A stretch of DNA of 64,000 nucleotides, from the NCBI GenBank assembly GCA_947625125.1, contig CANQNF010000008.1, positions 32,430-96,429 on the forward strand, written 5' to 3'. This stretch comes from an uncultured Clostridia bacterium. GTDB taxonomy: Bacteria; Bacillota; Clostridia; Oscillospirales; Ruminococcaceae. The notes below the pieces were generated by a model, which was not told where the DNA came from, ran no database searches, and was given only the letters and a program-made list of their open reading frames with translations. The position numbers and the translations under genes are program-made. Within the stretch, counting starts at the first letter, position 1. The number at the start of each line of letters is the position of its first letter. Shown here piece after piece: positions 24,176 to 32,113 of this stretch.

Positions 24176-24751
24176 ATGAAATTCATTGTTGAAACCTCGG
24201 CGAGGCACGTTCATGTGACCGAGCAGGACCTTAAGACCCTCTTCGGCGAGGGCCATGAACTCACCAAGAAAAAAGACCTCTCCCAGCCCGGGCAGTATGC
24301 CTGCGAGGAGAGAGTCACCGTCGTCGGCCCTAAAAAGGAGCTTGCAAACGTCTCCATCTTAGGACCCTGCCGCAAGGCCACTCAGGTCGAGCTCTCCGCC
24401 ACCGACGCACGCTCCATCGGCATTTCAGCCCCCGTCCGCGAATCGGGAGATTTGGCCGGCTCGGGCGCCTGCAAGCTTGTAGGCCCCTGCGGAGAGGTCG
24501 AGCTTTCGGAGGGCGTTATCGTCGCCAAGAGACACATCCACCTCACTCCCGAGGACGCCGATAAACTCGGAGTCAAGGACAAGGACGAGGTCTGGGTAAG
24601 GATCGACACCGACGGCAGAAGCGCCATTTTAGGCGACGTGGTATGCCGCGTAAGTTCGTCCTACGCCACCGCCATGCACATCGACACCGACGAATCAAAC
24701 GCCGTCGGCTGCGGCAGAGACCAGCTCGGCGAGATCGTCACCGTAAAGTGA
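24176..24751 (+). CDS. pduL: Phosphate propanoyltransferase / phosphotransacetylase PduL
   Basis: At 191 residues, two half-domains each with a metal-binding His motif: SARHVHVTEQDL near residue 9 and AKRHIHLTPEDADKLG near 121. ERVTVVGPKKELANVSILGPCR is also typical. PduL exchanges CoA and phosphate between acyl-CoA and acyl-phosphate, giving ATP with an acetate kinase. There is no encapsulation peptide or microcompartment gene nearby, so a housekeeping fermentation role as the Pta equivalent is more likely than propanediol breakdown. Confidence 0.93.
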   Translation: MKFIVETSARHVHVTEQDLKTLFGEGHELTKKKDLSQPGQYACEERVTVVGPKKELANVSILGPCRKATQVELSATDARSIGISAPVRESGDLAGSGACKLVGPCGEVELSEGVIVAKRHIHLTPEDADKLGVKDKDEVWVRIDTDGRSAILGDVVCRVSSSYATAMHIDTDESNAVGCGRDQLGEIVTVK

Positions 24752-24770
24752 TAAATCAAAGATAATCCGT

Positions 24771-24818
24771 AAGACCCGCCCAAGGCTCCCCGCAAAGAGG
24801 TCCCCCGGCGGGTCTTTT
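24771..24818 (+). terminator. Intrinsic terminator after pduL
   Basis: AAGACCCGCC at 24771-24780 pairs with GGCGGGTCTT at 24807-24816, then further T. Ten perfect base pairs. Confidence 0.85.
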
Positions 24819-24844
24819 GGAAACGGACAAATAAGGAGTAGAAA

Positions 24845-26665
24845 ATGCTTGACGAGATAAAAAAACTTGAGCAGTACCCCCTCGGCTCCATCGTGGCGGA
24901 CGACGTGTATTCCCGGAACGCCGTGAAAAAGGAGTTTGAATATCTTGAAAAATTCGACAGCGAGCGCGTGCTTGCGGGCTTTCGCATAAACGCGGGCATA
25001 AAGACCTCCGCCGAACCCTACGGCGGCTGGGAGAATATGCTCATCGGCGGGCATGCCGTGGGACATTATCTCTCGGCGCTCTCACAGGCGACGGTGTACG
25101 CCACCGCTCCCGACGATGAAAAAGAAGCATTAAAGGCGAAGCTTGACGGGATTTTGGACGGTCTGGCCGAGGCGCAGTTCCCGAACGGTTTTCTTTGGGG
25201 AGCAAAGCCGCTTGACCTTAAAAAGCCCGAGCTTCAGTTCGACAACGTCGAAGAGGAAAAGACCGACCTCTTTAAAGAGGCATGGGTACCGTGGTACACC
25301 ATGCATAAAATCCTTGCGGGACTTTTGTCGGCATACGAAGTCGCAGGCTCAGAAAAGGCGCTTTCCATCGCCGTAAAGCTCGGAGATTGGGTATGCTCCC
25401 GCACGGGCTCGTGGGATGAAAAGACCCATAAGACGGTACTTTCGACCGAGTACGGCGGCATGAACGACGTCATGTACGAGCTGTACCGCTGCACCGGCGA
25501 GGAAAAATACGCAGAGGCCGCCCACGCCTTTGACGAGGAGGATTTCTTCGACGACATCCTGACCGGCCGCGAAAATCTCCTGACCGGCCGCCACGCCAAC
25601 ACGCATATCCCGAAAATTATCGGCGCGCTGAGAAGATACCAGATAATGGGAGATAAAACCGACTGCACGAGATATTTAAACGTCGCCAAGGTCTTTTGGG
25701 AAAACGTCATCGCCCATCACACCTACCACACCGGCGGTAATTCCGAGTGGGAGCATTTCCGTGAGGACGATACCCTCGACGCCCACCGCACCGACGCAAA
25801 CTGCGAGACCTGCAACGTATATAACATGCTCAAACTCACAAAGGAGCTCTTTAAGATAACCGGCGAAAAGAAATACGCCGACTACCTCGAGACCGCCTAC
25901 ATAAACCACATTCTCGCCTCACAGAACCCCGACACCGGCATGACCACCTACTTCCAGGCGATGAGAACCGGCCTATTTAAGGTGTTCTCCAGCCCCTGGG
26001 ACGACTTCTGGTGCTGCACCGGCTCCGGCATGGAAAACTTCACGAAATTGGGCGAGTGCTTCGCGTTCCATTCGGGCAAGACCGTCACGATTTTAAGCTA
26101 CCTGCCGTTTACGCTCAAGGCGGACGGCGTGGAGCTGTCGATAGACCGGGACGTCGTGCGGGACGGAAAGACGTTTTTGAAGATACGCTCCGGCGAGAAG
26201 CTTAAAATAAGGCTTCGGGTGCCGGATTGGTGCTCCACCTCGGACATGGAAATTCTTTTAAACGACTTCCCGGCGGGCGCCATTTTCCGGGGAGGATTTG
26301 CAGAGCTTGAAATGCCGCTGTCTAAGGGCGACAAGCTCGAGATCCGAATACGCTGCTCATTAAAGGCATTAAGCCTTTCCGACAACAAGGACGTTTTGGC
26401 GTTCAAGTACGGGCATTTCCTTTTGGCGGCATGCCTCGGCAACGAGGACATGCAGACATATCGCGGCGGGGTCTCGGTGGCGTTTGCCAAAAACAGCTGC
26501 TCCGACGGCGTGCTTTATCTCGGCGCGACCGCTGATGAAGTAAAGCGCGACCCCGGAAAATATTTAAAGCGCACCGGCGACATCGTATATGAGGCCGCGG
26601 GACTTAGGTTCATACCCTACTACCTCATCAAGGACCGCTACGGCATATACTGGACGATTTCCTGA
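24845..26665 (+). CDS. Glycoside hydrolase family 127-like (beta-L-arabinofuranosidase, DUF1680)
   Basis: At 606 residues with no signal peptide, so cytoplasmic. The (alpha/alpha)6 barrel domain holds GGWENMLIGGHAVGHYLSA, GNSEWEH, the zinc/nucleophile motifs CETCNVYNMLKLT near residue 320 and WCCTGSGMENFTKLGE near 394. A C-terminal beta domain follows. In characterised GH127 enzymes a zinc-bound Cys is the nucleophile, matching these Cys-rich motifs. It is flanked by terminators on both sides, so it is a single-gene unit. It would act on imported arabinose-containing oligosaccharides; no transporter is nearby. Confidence 0.88.
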   Translation: MLDEIKKLEQYPLGSIVADDVYSRNAVKKEFEYLEKFDSERVLAGFRINAGIKTSAEPYGGWENMLIGGHAVGHYLSALSQATVYATAPDDEKEALKAKLDGILDGLAEAQFPNGFLWGAKPLDLKKPELQFDNVEEEKTDLFKEAWVPWYTMHKILAGLLSAYEVAGSEKALSIAVKLGDWVCSRTGSWDEKTHKTVLSTEYGGMNDVMYELYRCTGEEKYAEAAHAFDEEDFFDDILTGRENLLTGRHANTHIPKIIGALRRYQIMGDKTDCTRYLNVAKVFWENVIAHHTYHTGGNSEWEHFREDDTLDAHRTDANCETCNVYNMLKLTKELFKITGEKKYADYLETAYINHILASQNPDTGMTTYFQAMRTGLFKVFSSPWDDFWCCTGSGMENFTKLGECFAFHSGKTVTILSYLPFTLKADGVELSIDRDVVRDGKTFLKIRSGEKLKIRLRVPDWCSTSDMEILLNDFPAGAIFRGGFAELEMPLSKGDKLEIRIRCSLKALSLSDNKDVLAFKYGHFLLAACLGNEDMQTYRGGVSVAFAKNSCSDGVLYLGATADEVKRDPGKYLKRTGDIVYEAAGLRFIPYYLIKDRYGIYWTIS

Positions 26666-26693
26666 ACTCCTCTCTTTGTATATTTGCATACGG

Positions 26694-26740
26694 AAAACAG
26701 ACCCTCGGGGAGAACCCTCCTCCCCAAAAGGTCTGTTTTT
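26694..26740 (+). terminator. Intrinsic terminator after the GH127 gene
   Basis: AAAACAGACC at 26694-26703 pairs with GGTCTGTTTT at 26730-26739; the inner bases GGGGAG and CTCCCC extend the stem. Confidence 0.85.
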
Positions 26741-26772
26741 CGGTTTTAAGCCTGTTTTTTTCGGATTTCCTA

Positions 26773-26801
26773 TTGCAATCTTATGAATTTTCTGATATTA
26801 T
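26773..26801 (+). promoter_or_regulatory. Promoter of purA-purB
   Basis: TTGCAA at 26773-26778, 17-base spacer, TATTAT at 26796-26801 preceded by TGA. No recognisable PurR box or purine riboswitch in the 80-base leader. Confidence 0.7.
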
Positions 26802-26884
26802 ATTACTGTATGTGCACGACCGGGAAATTTTAAAAATGCCACCGGAAAAAACTGTATAATATTCCACACAGGAGGTTTTATATC

Positions 26885-28156
26885 ATGAACACAGCAATAG
26901 TCGGAGTAAACTGGGGCGACGAGGGCAAGGGCAGAATGGTCGACCTCATTTCCTCCAAGCACGACGTCGTCGTCAGATTCCAGGGAGGCGGCAACGCGGG
27001 CCACACCATAATCAACGAGTACGGAAAATTCGCGCTCCATCTTCTCCCGTCGGGGATTTTCACAAAAGGCGTTGTAAACATCCTCGGCAACGGCGTTGCG
27101 CTCGACTGCGAGAACCTCTTTAAGGAGATCGAGGAGGTCCGTTCAAGGGGCGTTTCGGTCACTCCCGAAAATTTAAAGATAAGCGATAGGGCTTCGCTTT
27201 TGCTGCCGTGGCACCGCGATCTTGACTCTTTGGAGGAGGCCCGCCTTGCCGATAAAAAATACGGTTCGACAAAACAGGGCATCGCGCCTTTCTATGCCGA
27301 TAAATACTCCAAAAAGACCGTCATGGCGGGAGAACTCAACTATCCCGAGCATTTAAGAGCGCACCTTAAAGATCTGCTCGAATGGAAAAACCTCACGCTC
27401 ACACGGGTCTACGGCGCTCCCGAGGTTACGATGGGGGACATGGAAAACTGGATAGAAAATTACGCCGAAAAAATCCGTCCGTTCGTATGCGACACCGGAG
27501 AATATATGCAAAAGGCTTCGGCAGAGGGCAAGAACATCCTCTTTGAGGCTCAGCTCGGTGCGCTCAGAGACCTTGACTACGGCATTTACCCCTACACCAC
27601 CTCCTCAAACACCATCGCCGCATACGCCCCCGTCGGCTCGGGTCTTCCCGGAGGAAAAATCGACGAGGTCATCGGCGTTGTAAAGGCCTATTCCTCCTGC
27701 GTGGGAGAGGGGCCGTTTACCTGCGAATGGTTCGGAGAGCAGGCCGAAAAGCTCAGAGAGGCGGGCGACGAATACGGCGCCAAGACCGGCAGACCCCGCC
27801 GAGTCGGCCCTATCGATATAGTCGCGACAAGATACGGCGTAGAATGCCAGGGGGCGACGAACGTGGCGCTCACAAAGCTTGACATTCTTTCGATGATGGA
27901 TGAGATACCGGTCTGCGCGCACTACGAGCTCGACGGAAAAATTATAGACCGCTTCCCGTTCCCGACTCTTTTGGACTCCTGCAAGCCCGTGACCGAGTAC
28001 ATGCCCGGCTGGAAGACCGATATATCAAAGTGCCGCAGGTGGGAAGACCTGCCCAAGCAAGCGCAGGACTATGTTTTATATATCGAGAAGCAGATAGGCT
28101 GCAAGATAGGCTACGTCTCGGTAGGACCCGAAAGAGACAGCATCATTATAAGATAA
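26885..28156 (+). CDS. purA: Adenylosuccinate synthetase
   Basis: At 423 residues, normal length. The GTP-binding N-terminus VGVNWGDEGKGRMVDL carries the catalytic Asp, GGGNAGHTI the catalytic His, and DRASLLLPWHRDLD and GPFTCEW are in place. It joins IMP and aspartate using GTP to give adenylosuccinate in AMP synthesis. CAGGAGG precedes ATG 26885. It is followed by purB at 27 bases, so the two steps from IMP to AMP are in one unit. Confidence 0.96.
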   Translation: MNTAIVGVNWGDEGKGRMVDLISSKHDVVVRFQGGGNAGHTIINEYGKFALHLLPSGIFTKGVVNILGNGVALDCENLFKEIEEVRSRGVSVTPENLKISDRASLLLPWHRDLDSLEEARLADKKYGSTKQGIAPFYADKYSKKTVMAGELNYPEHLRAHLKDLLEWKNLTLTRVYGAPEVTMGDMENWIENYAEKIRPFVCDTGEYMQKASAEGKNILFEAQLGALRDLDYGIYPYTTSSNTIAAYAPVGSGLPGGKIDEVIGVVKAYSSCVGEGPFTCEWFGEQAEKLREAGDEYGAKTGRPRRVGPIDIVATRYGVECQGATNVALTKLDILSMMDEIPVCAHYELDGKIIDRFPFPTLLDSCKPVTEYMPGWKTDISKCRRWEDLPKQAQDYVLYIEKQIGCKIGYVSVGPERDSIIIR

Positions 28157-28183
28157 AAAATAAAGTCAAGAAAGGAACAGCAT

Positions 28184-29608
28184 ATGCCTACAAATATTTA
28201 CGAATCACCGCTTTCTTCGCGCTACGCTTCCGATTATATGCTCAGGCTCTTTTCGATGGACACGCGCATCCAGACCTGGAGACGGCTTTGGGTCGCGCTC
28301 GCGAGGGCCGAAAACAAGCTCGGACTTCCCGTCACTCAGGCCCAGGTCAAGGAGCTTGAGGAGCACATCTCCGATATAGACTACGAGGTCGAGCACACCC
28401 GTGAAAAGGAGGTCCGCCACGACGTAATGGCGCATATCTACGCCTACGGACAGGTCGCTCCCTCCGCCGCAGGAATAATACACCTCGGCGCTACGAGCTG
28501 CTATGTCACTGACAACGCCGACCTTATCCTCTACCGCAAGGGCCTTAGGTATCTTCGCGGGGAGATAAAAAAGGTGCTTGAAAATCTCTGCAATTTTGCC
28601 GAAAAATATAAGTCCCTCCCGACCCTCGGCTATACCCACTACCAGCCCGCCCAGCTCGTCACCGTCGGAAAAAGGGCCGCTTTATGGGCGCAGGACTTCA
28701 TGGCGGACCTTGAGGAGCTTGATTTCGTCTTCGACAGCTTTAAATTCCTCGGCTGCCGGGGAACGACCGGAACCGAGGCCAGCTTCATGGACCTCTTTGA
28801 GGGCGACGGCGAAAAGGTGGACGAGATGAACCGCCTCATCGCCTCGGAATTCAACTTCAAAAAATGCTTCACCGTTTCGGGCCAGACCTACCCGAGAAAA
28901 TTCGATTCGAGAATTTTAAACGTTTTGTCATCCATCGGTCAAAGCTGCTACAGAATGGCGAACGATTTAAGGCTTTTACAGCATGACAGGCAGGTTGAGG
29001 AGCCTTTTGAAAAGAATCAGATAGGTTCGTCGGCGATGGCGTATAAGCGCAACCCAATGAGATGCGAAAGAATATGCTCGCTCTCAAGATATTTGATGGC
29101 GGACGCAATGAACGCCCCGATGACGGCTTCTACGCAGTGGCTCGAAAGAACGCTTGACGACTCGGCGAACCGCAGAATTTCCATTCCCGAGGCATATCTT
29201 TGCGCGGACGCGGTGTTAAGACTTGCCCAGAACGTCACCGACGGCCTGCACGTCAACGAAAAGATGGTAGACAGGGCCGTCAGAGAGTATCTTCCCTTTA
29301 TCGCGACGGAAAATCTCATGATGGAGGGGGTCAAAAGAGGCGGCGACCGCCAGAAGCTCCACGAGATAATCCGCAAGTGCTCGATGGAGGCGACGGCGAG
29401 AATGAAAGAGGGAGAGAATTGCGACCTGCTCTTAAGGCTCAGCTCTCACCCCGAATTCGGAATGACCGAGGCCGAGATGGAGGCCGTTTTGGAGCCTACG
29501 CTCTATACCGGCCGCTGCTCCGAACAGGTCGACAAGCTTGTTTCGGAGATAAGGGCCGCCATAGAAAACGTCGAGGTCTATGAGACGAAAGATGTAGAAA
29601 TACTTTAA
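28184..29608 (+). CDS. purB: Adenylosuccinate lyase
   Basis: At 474 residues. Fumarase/aspartase-fold signature GSSAMAYKRNPMRCERI near residue 283. GATSCYVTDNADLI and GYTHYQPAQ hold the catalytic His residues. It splits adenylosuccinate to AMP and fumarate, and SAICAR to AICAR. GAAAGGA precedes ATG 28184. Confidence 0.96.
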   Translation: MPTNIYESPLSSRYASDYMLRLFSMDTRIQTWRRLWVALARAENKLGLPVTQAQVKELEEHISDIDYEVEHTREKEVRHDVMAHIYAYGQVAPSAAGIIHLGATSCYVTDNADLILYRKGLRYLRGEIKKVLENLCNFAEKYKSLPTLGYTHYQPAQLVTVGKRAALWAQDFMADLEELDFVFDSFKFLGCRGTTGTEASFMDLFEGDGEKVDEMNRLIASEFNFKKCFTVSGQTYPRKFDSRILNVLSSIGQSCYRMANDLRLLQHDRQVEEPFEKNQIGSSAMAYKRNPMRCERICSLSRYLMADAMNAPMTASTQWLERTLDDSANRRISIPEAYLCADAVLRLAQNVTDGLHVNEKMVDRAVREYLPFIATENLMMEGVKRGGDRQKLHEIIRKCSMEATARMKEGENCDLLLRLSSHPEFGMTEAEMEAVLEPTLYTGRCSEQVDKLVSEIRAAIENVEVYETKDVEIL

Positions 29609-29622
29609 AGCCGGAGGCGCAT

Positions 29623-30498
29623 ATGTTCAAGCTCACATCCTCTCATCCTACCCGTGAGGCCGAAGCGCTGTATGAATACATACAGAAAAATTACGGCGTT
29701 AAAATGATAGCCGCCGCTCAGGAATGCCCCGGCCGCCGGCACGACCTCGAGGTCGATTTTCTTAAGCAGGAGACCGGCGCTCTCCCGGCAATGCGGGGGC
29801 TCGACTTTATCCATGACGACTACGACGGCGTGACCGAGCGCGCAATTGCCTGGTCAAAGCTCGGGGGCATCGTGACGATATGCTGGCACACCGGCGTCAT
29901 CGAAAACACATACCCCGCTTCACAGAGCGAGCTGCCGGATTTTGATAAAATCCTGACCCCCGGCAGTCCCGAAAATATGCTCATGCTGTCCCGATGGGAA
30001 AGGGCCGCGAATGCTCTTTATCGGCTTAAAGAGGCGGGCATACCGGTGCTCTGGCGGCCGTTCCACGAGTTCGACGGGCAGTGGTTCTGGTGGGGAAAGG
30101 GCGGCCCGGAATTTTTTAAGGAGCTCTGGAAAACGATGCACAAAAAATTCACCGGGGAATACGGGCTCGACAACCTGATCTGGGTGCTCGGTTATTCGGG
30201 GGCGGTGAAGCCGGGCTGGTACCCGGGCGACGGGTTTGTCGACGTCGCCGGCTCGGACAACTACGACGCCACGACGAATTTTTCGGCATATAAAAAGCTT
30301 TTGGAGATAACCCAAAAGCCGCTTGCGTTCCACGAGGTCGGAAAGATTCCCGATATCGACGAATTTTTCCGCGAGGGCTGCGTGTGGAGCTGGTTCATGA
30401 CCTGGCACACGAGGTATCTTATAGAGGACAACGGCCCGGAAGCGATGAAAAAAATCTACGCCGACCCAAGGGTCGTGACGATGGAGAAACTGAAATAA
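29623..30498 (+). CDS. Glycoside hydrolase family 26 (beta-mannanase-like)
   Basis: At 291 residues with no signal peptide. The (beta/alpha)8 fold is supported by the acid/base motif WRPFHEFDGQWFWWG near residue 145 and the nucleophile motif PLAFHEVGKIPD near 240. GH26 enzymes cut beta-1,4-mannans or related glucans. Without export it would act on short imported oligosaccharides, or it may have another role. It follows purB by 14 bases, a curious operon partner; the terminator after it closes the unit. Confidence 0.85.
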   Translation: MFKLTSSHPTREAEALYEYIQKNYGVKMIAAAQECPGRRHDLEVDFLKQETGALPAMRGLDFIHDDYDGVTERAIAWSKLGGIVTICWHTGVIENTYPASQSELPDFDKILTPGSPENMLMLSRWERAANALYRLKEAGIPVLWRPFHEFDGQWFWWGKGGPEFFKELWKTMHKKFTGEYGLDNLIWVLGYSGAVKPGWYPGDGFVDVAGSDNYDATTNFSAYKKLLEITQKPLAFHEVGKIPDIDEFFREGCVWSWFMTWHTRYLIEDNGPEAMKKIYADPRVVTMEKLK

Positions 30499-30500
30499 AA

Positions 30501-30540
30501 AAAGAACCCCGCCGGTAATTTCCGACGGGGCTCTTTATAT
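30501..30540 (+). terminator. Intrinsic terminator after the GH26 gene
   Basis: AAAGAACCCCGCCGG at 30501-30515 pairs with CCGACGGGGCTCTTT at 30522-30536 with few mismatches, then TATA. Confidence 0.75.
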
Positions 30541-30564
30541 AGGGAAATTATGGGGTATGGCCGG

Positions 30565-30680
30565 TCAGATGTCAGAATTCAGACAATCGGAATTCAGAAC
30601 CGCTTTTAATACTTTGATACGCCGCCGACAGGCGGCACATTGAATGTCTGTTTTCTGACCTCTGTATTCTGTTTTCTTGA
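30565..30680 (+). repeat. Dispersed intergenic element, copy 2
   Basis: Core at 30601-30676: TTTTAATACTTTGATACGCCGCC, AGGCGGCACATTGAATGTCTG, then TCTGACCTCTG and TTCTGTTTTC. A reversed TCTGA arm lies at 30567-30600. It sits between two convergent genes. Confidence 0.7.
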
Positions 30681-30691
30681 CGCGAAGCGTC

Positions 30692-31939
30692 TTAGTCGCG
30701 TTCTTTCTTGGAGCTTTCAACCTCTCCCGAGACGGCGTTGATAACATAGTCGTATTCATATCCCGCCGAATCGAAGCTTACCTCATACACCGAGGAATTC
30801 AGGCGGTGCTCAAGCTCTACCTCAAGCCCTCTTACGTCCGAAGCCGAAAGACCGGCATGCTCAAGGGCCGCGGCCTTAGCCTTTTCGCTGCCGATATAGT
30901 CGGCGGAATTGAGCGCAGGGTCGGGCTTGTAGTCGTTGTCCCACTGCTTATCCGAGCGAAGAATCTCGCCGGTGTACGCGTCGATCTCATAATCATAGTC
31001 ATAATCGTCTGCGTCAAAGCTTACGTCATAGACCGCCACTCCGCGTTCGCGGTCGAGCTCATACTCAAGGTCATAGACCTGGTTCGACTTATATCCGGCA
31101 TGCTCAAGAGCTATGTCCCTCGCCTTTTCACCGCCGATATATTCCTTTGCAGCGGCAGTCGTGGCGGCGGGCTGAGTTTCTGTCTTGGTCTCGGCCTTGG
31201 CAGTGGTGACGGCGACGTGGTGCTCGTCGTCATGGTGCTCCTCCTCGGCCCTGCTTCTTAAGACCTCGCCGGTGTAGGCGTCTATTTCGTAGTCGTAGTC
31301 ATATCCTCCGCAGTCGAAGCTTATGTCATAGTATCTGCACTCGCCGCTGTGGCCCTCGTGTCCGCAGTGGGCAGAGGTCTCGATTTCGCAGTCGTAGTCG
31401 TAGATGTCGGCTTCCGCGCAGCCGGCGTGGTTAAGAGCGGCCAGTTTTGCGGCGGGCTCTCCGATATATTCGGGCGCTGCTGCCTTGGTCTCGGGGGCCT
31501 TTTCGGTCACGGGTGTTTCTGTGGTGACGGCCTCCGCGGCAGGCGTCTCGGCTTCGGTATCGGCAGGGGCCTCAGTCACCTCGGGCGCTTCCGTGACGGG
31601 CGTTCCGCCGTCGTGTGGAGTCTCGTCCGAAACCGTCGGAGTCGGCAGGCGGGTATCGTCGTCAAGCTCTCTTTTCTGCCTCAAAACGTCGCCCGAATCG
31701 GCGGCTATCTCATATTCATACTCATATCCCGCAGAATCGAAAGACACCTCGTAAAACATTCCCTCGGCCTCTTTTTCAAGGTCGACCTCGAGGCCGACAA
31801 CGTCCGATTCCGAAACTCCGGCGTTTTCAAAAGCTATCTGCTTGGCTCGGTCGGTGCCGATGTAGCCTGCCCTTGAAGCGCATCCCGCAAGGGCGAATAT
31901 TATCATAGTGATCGTAAGGGCGATCGCTGTTTTTTTCAT
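30692..31939 (-). CDS. Lipoprotein with four PepSY domains
   Basis: At 415 residues. A signal peptide ends in a lipobox (IIFALAGC, Cys near 19). Four PepSY-like units start YIGTDRAKQIAFENAGV, YIGEPAAKLAALNHAGC, YIGGEKARDIALEHAGY and YIGSEKAKAAALEHAGL, each ending in a YDYxIDAxTGEVL strand pair. A Thr/Glu/Pro/Ala-rich linker separates the first two. PepSY domains are thought to inhibit proteases or sense envelope state. The second ATG (31939) is preferred because AAAGG abuts the first ATG. It lies downstream of the sigma/PepSY pair but has its own promoter. Confidence 0.88.
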   Translation of the reverse strand: MKKTAIALTITMIIFALAGCASRAGYIGTDRAKQIAFENAGVSESDVVGLEVDLEKEAEGMFYEVSFDSAGYEYEYEIAADSGDVLRQKRELDDDTRLPTPTVSDETPHDGGTPVTEAPEVTEAPADTEAETPAAEAVTTETPVTEKAPETKAAAPEYIGEPAAKLAALNHAGCAEADIYDYDCEIETSAHCGHEGHSGECRYYDISFDCGGYDYDYEIDAYTGEVLRSRAEEEHHDDEHHVAVTTAKAETKTETQPAATTAAAKEYIGGEKARDIALEHAGYKSNQVYDLEYELDRERGVAVYDVSFDADDYDYDYEIDAYTGEILRSDKQWDNDYKPDPALNSADYIGSEKAKAAALEHAGLSASDVRGLEVELEHRLNSSVYEVSFDSAGYEYDYVINAVSGEVESSKKERD

Positions 31940-31988
31940 GGGTACCATCCTTTCTTTGCCTTTTGGTTTGTCGGTTTACTGCATTAAA

Positions 31989-32017
31989 AGTATAGCACAA
32001 TTACATAAAAAAATCAA
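31989..32017 (-). promoter_or_regulatory. Promoter of the four-PepSY lipoprotein gene
   Basis: On the minus strand: TTGATT (32012-32017), 17-base spacer, TATACT (31989-31994) preceded by TGC. Confidence 0.7.
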
Positions 32018-32080
32018 CGGCAGAATGACGAAATATCAATGAAAGAACGGTGAATTTTTGTTAAAAATTATGGCGACATA

Positions 32081-32106
32081 AAAAAGAGGGGCTTTCGGCC
32101 CCTCTT
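32081..32106 (-). terminator. Intrinsic terminator after the PepSY anti-sigma gene
   Basis: AAGAGGGGC (32084-32092) and GCCCCTCTT (32098-32106) pair perfectly around TTTCG; read on the minus strand the stem is followed by a T run. Confidence 0.85.
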
Positions 32107-32113
32107 AATTTGA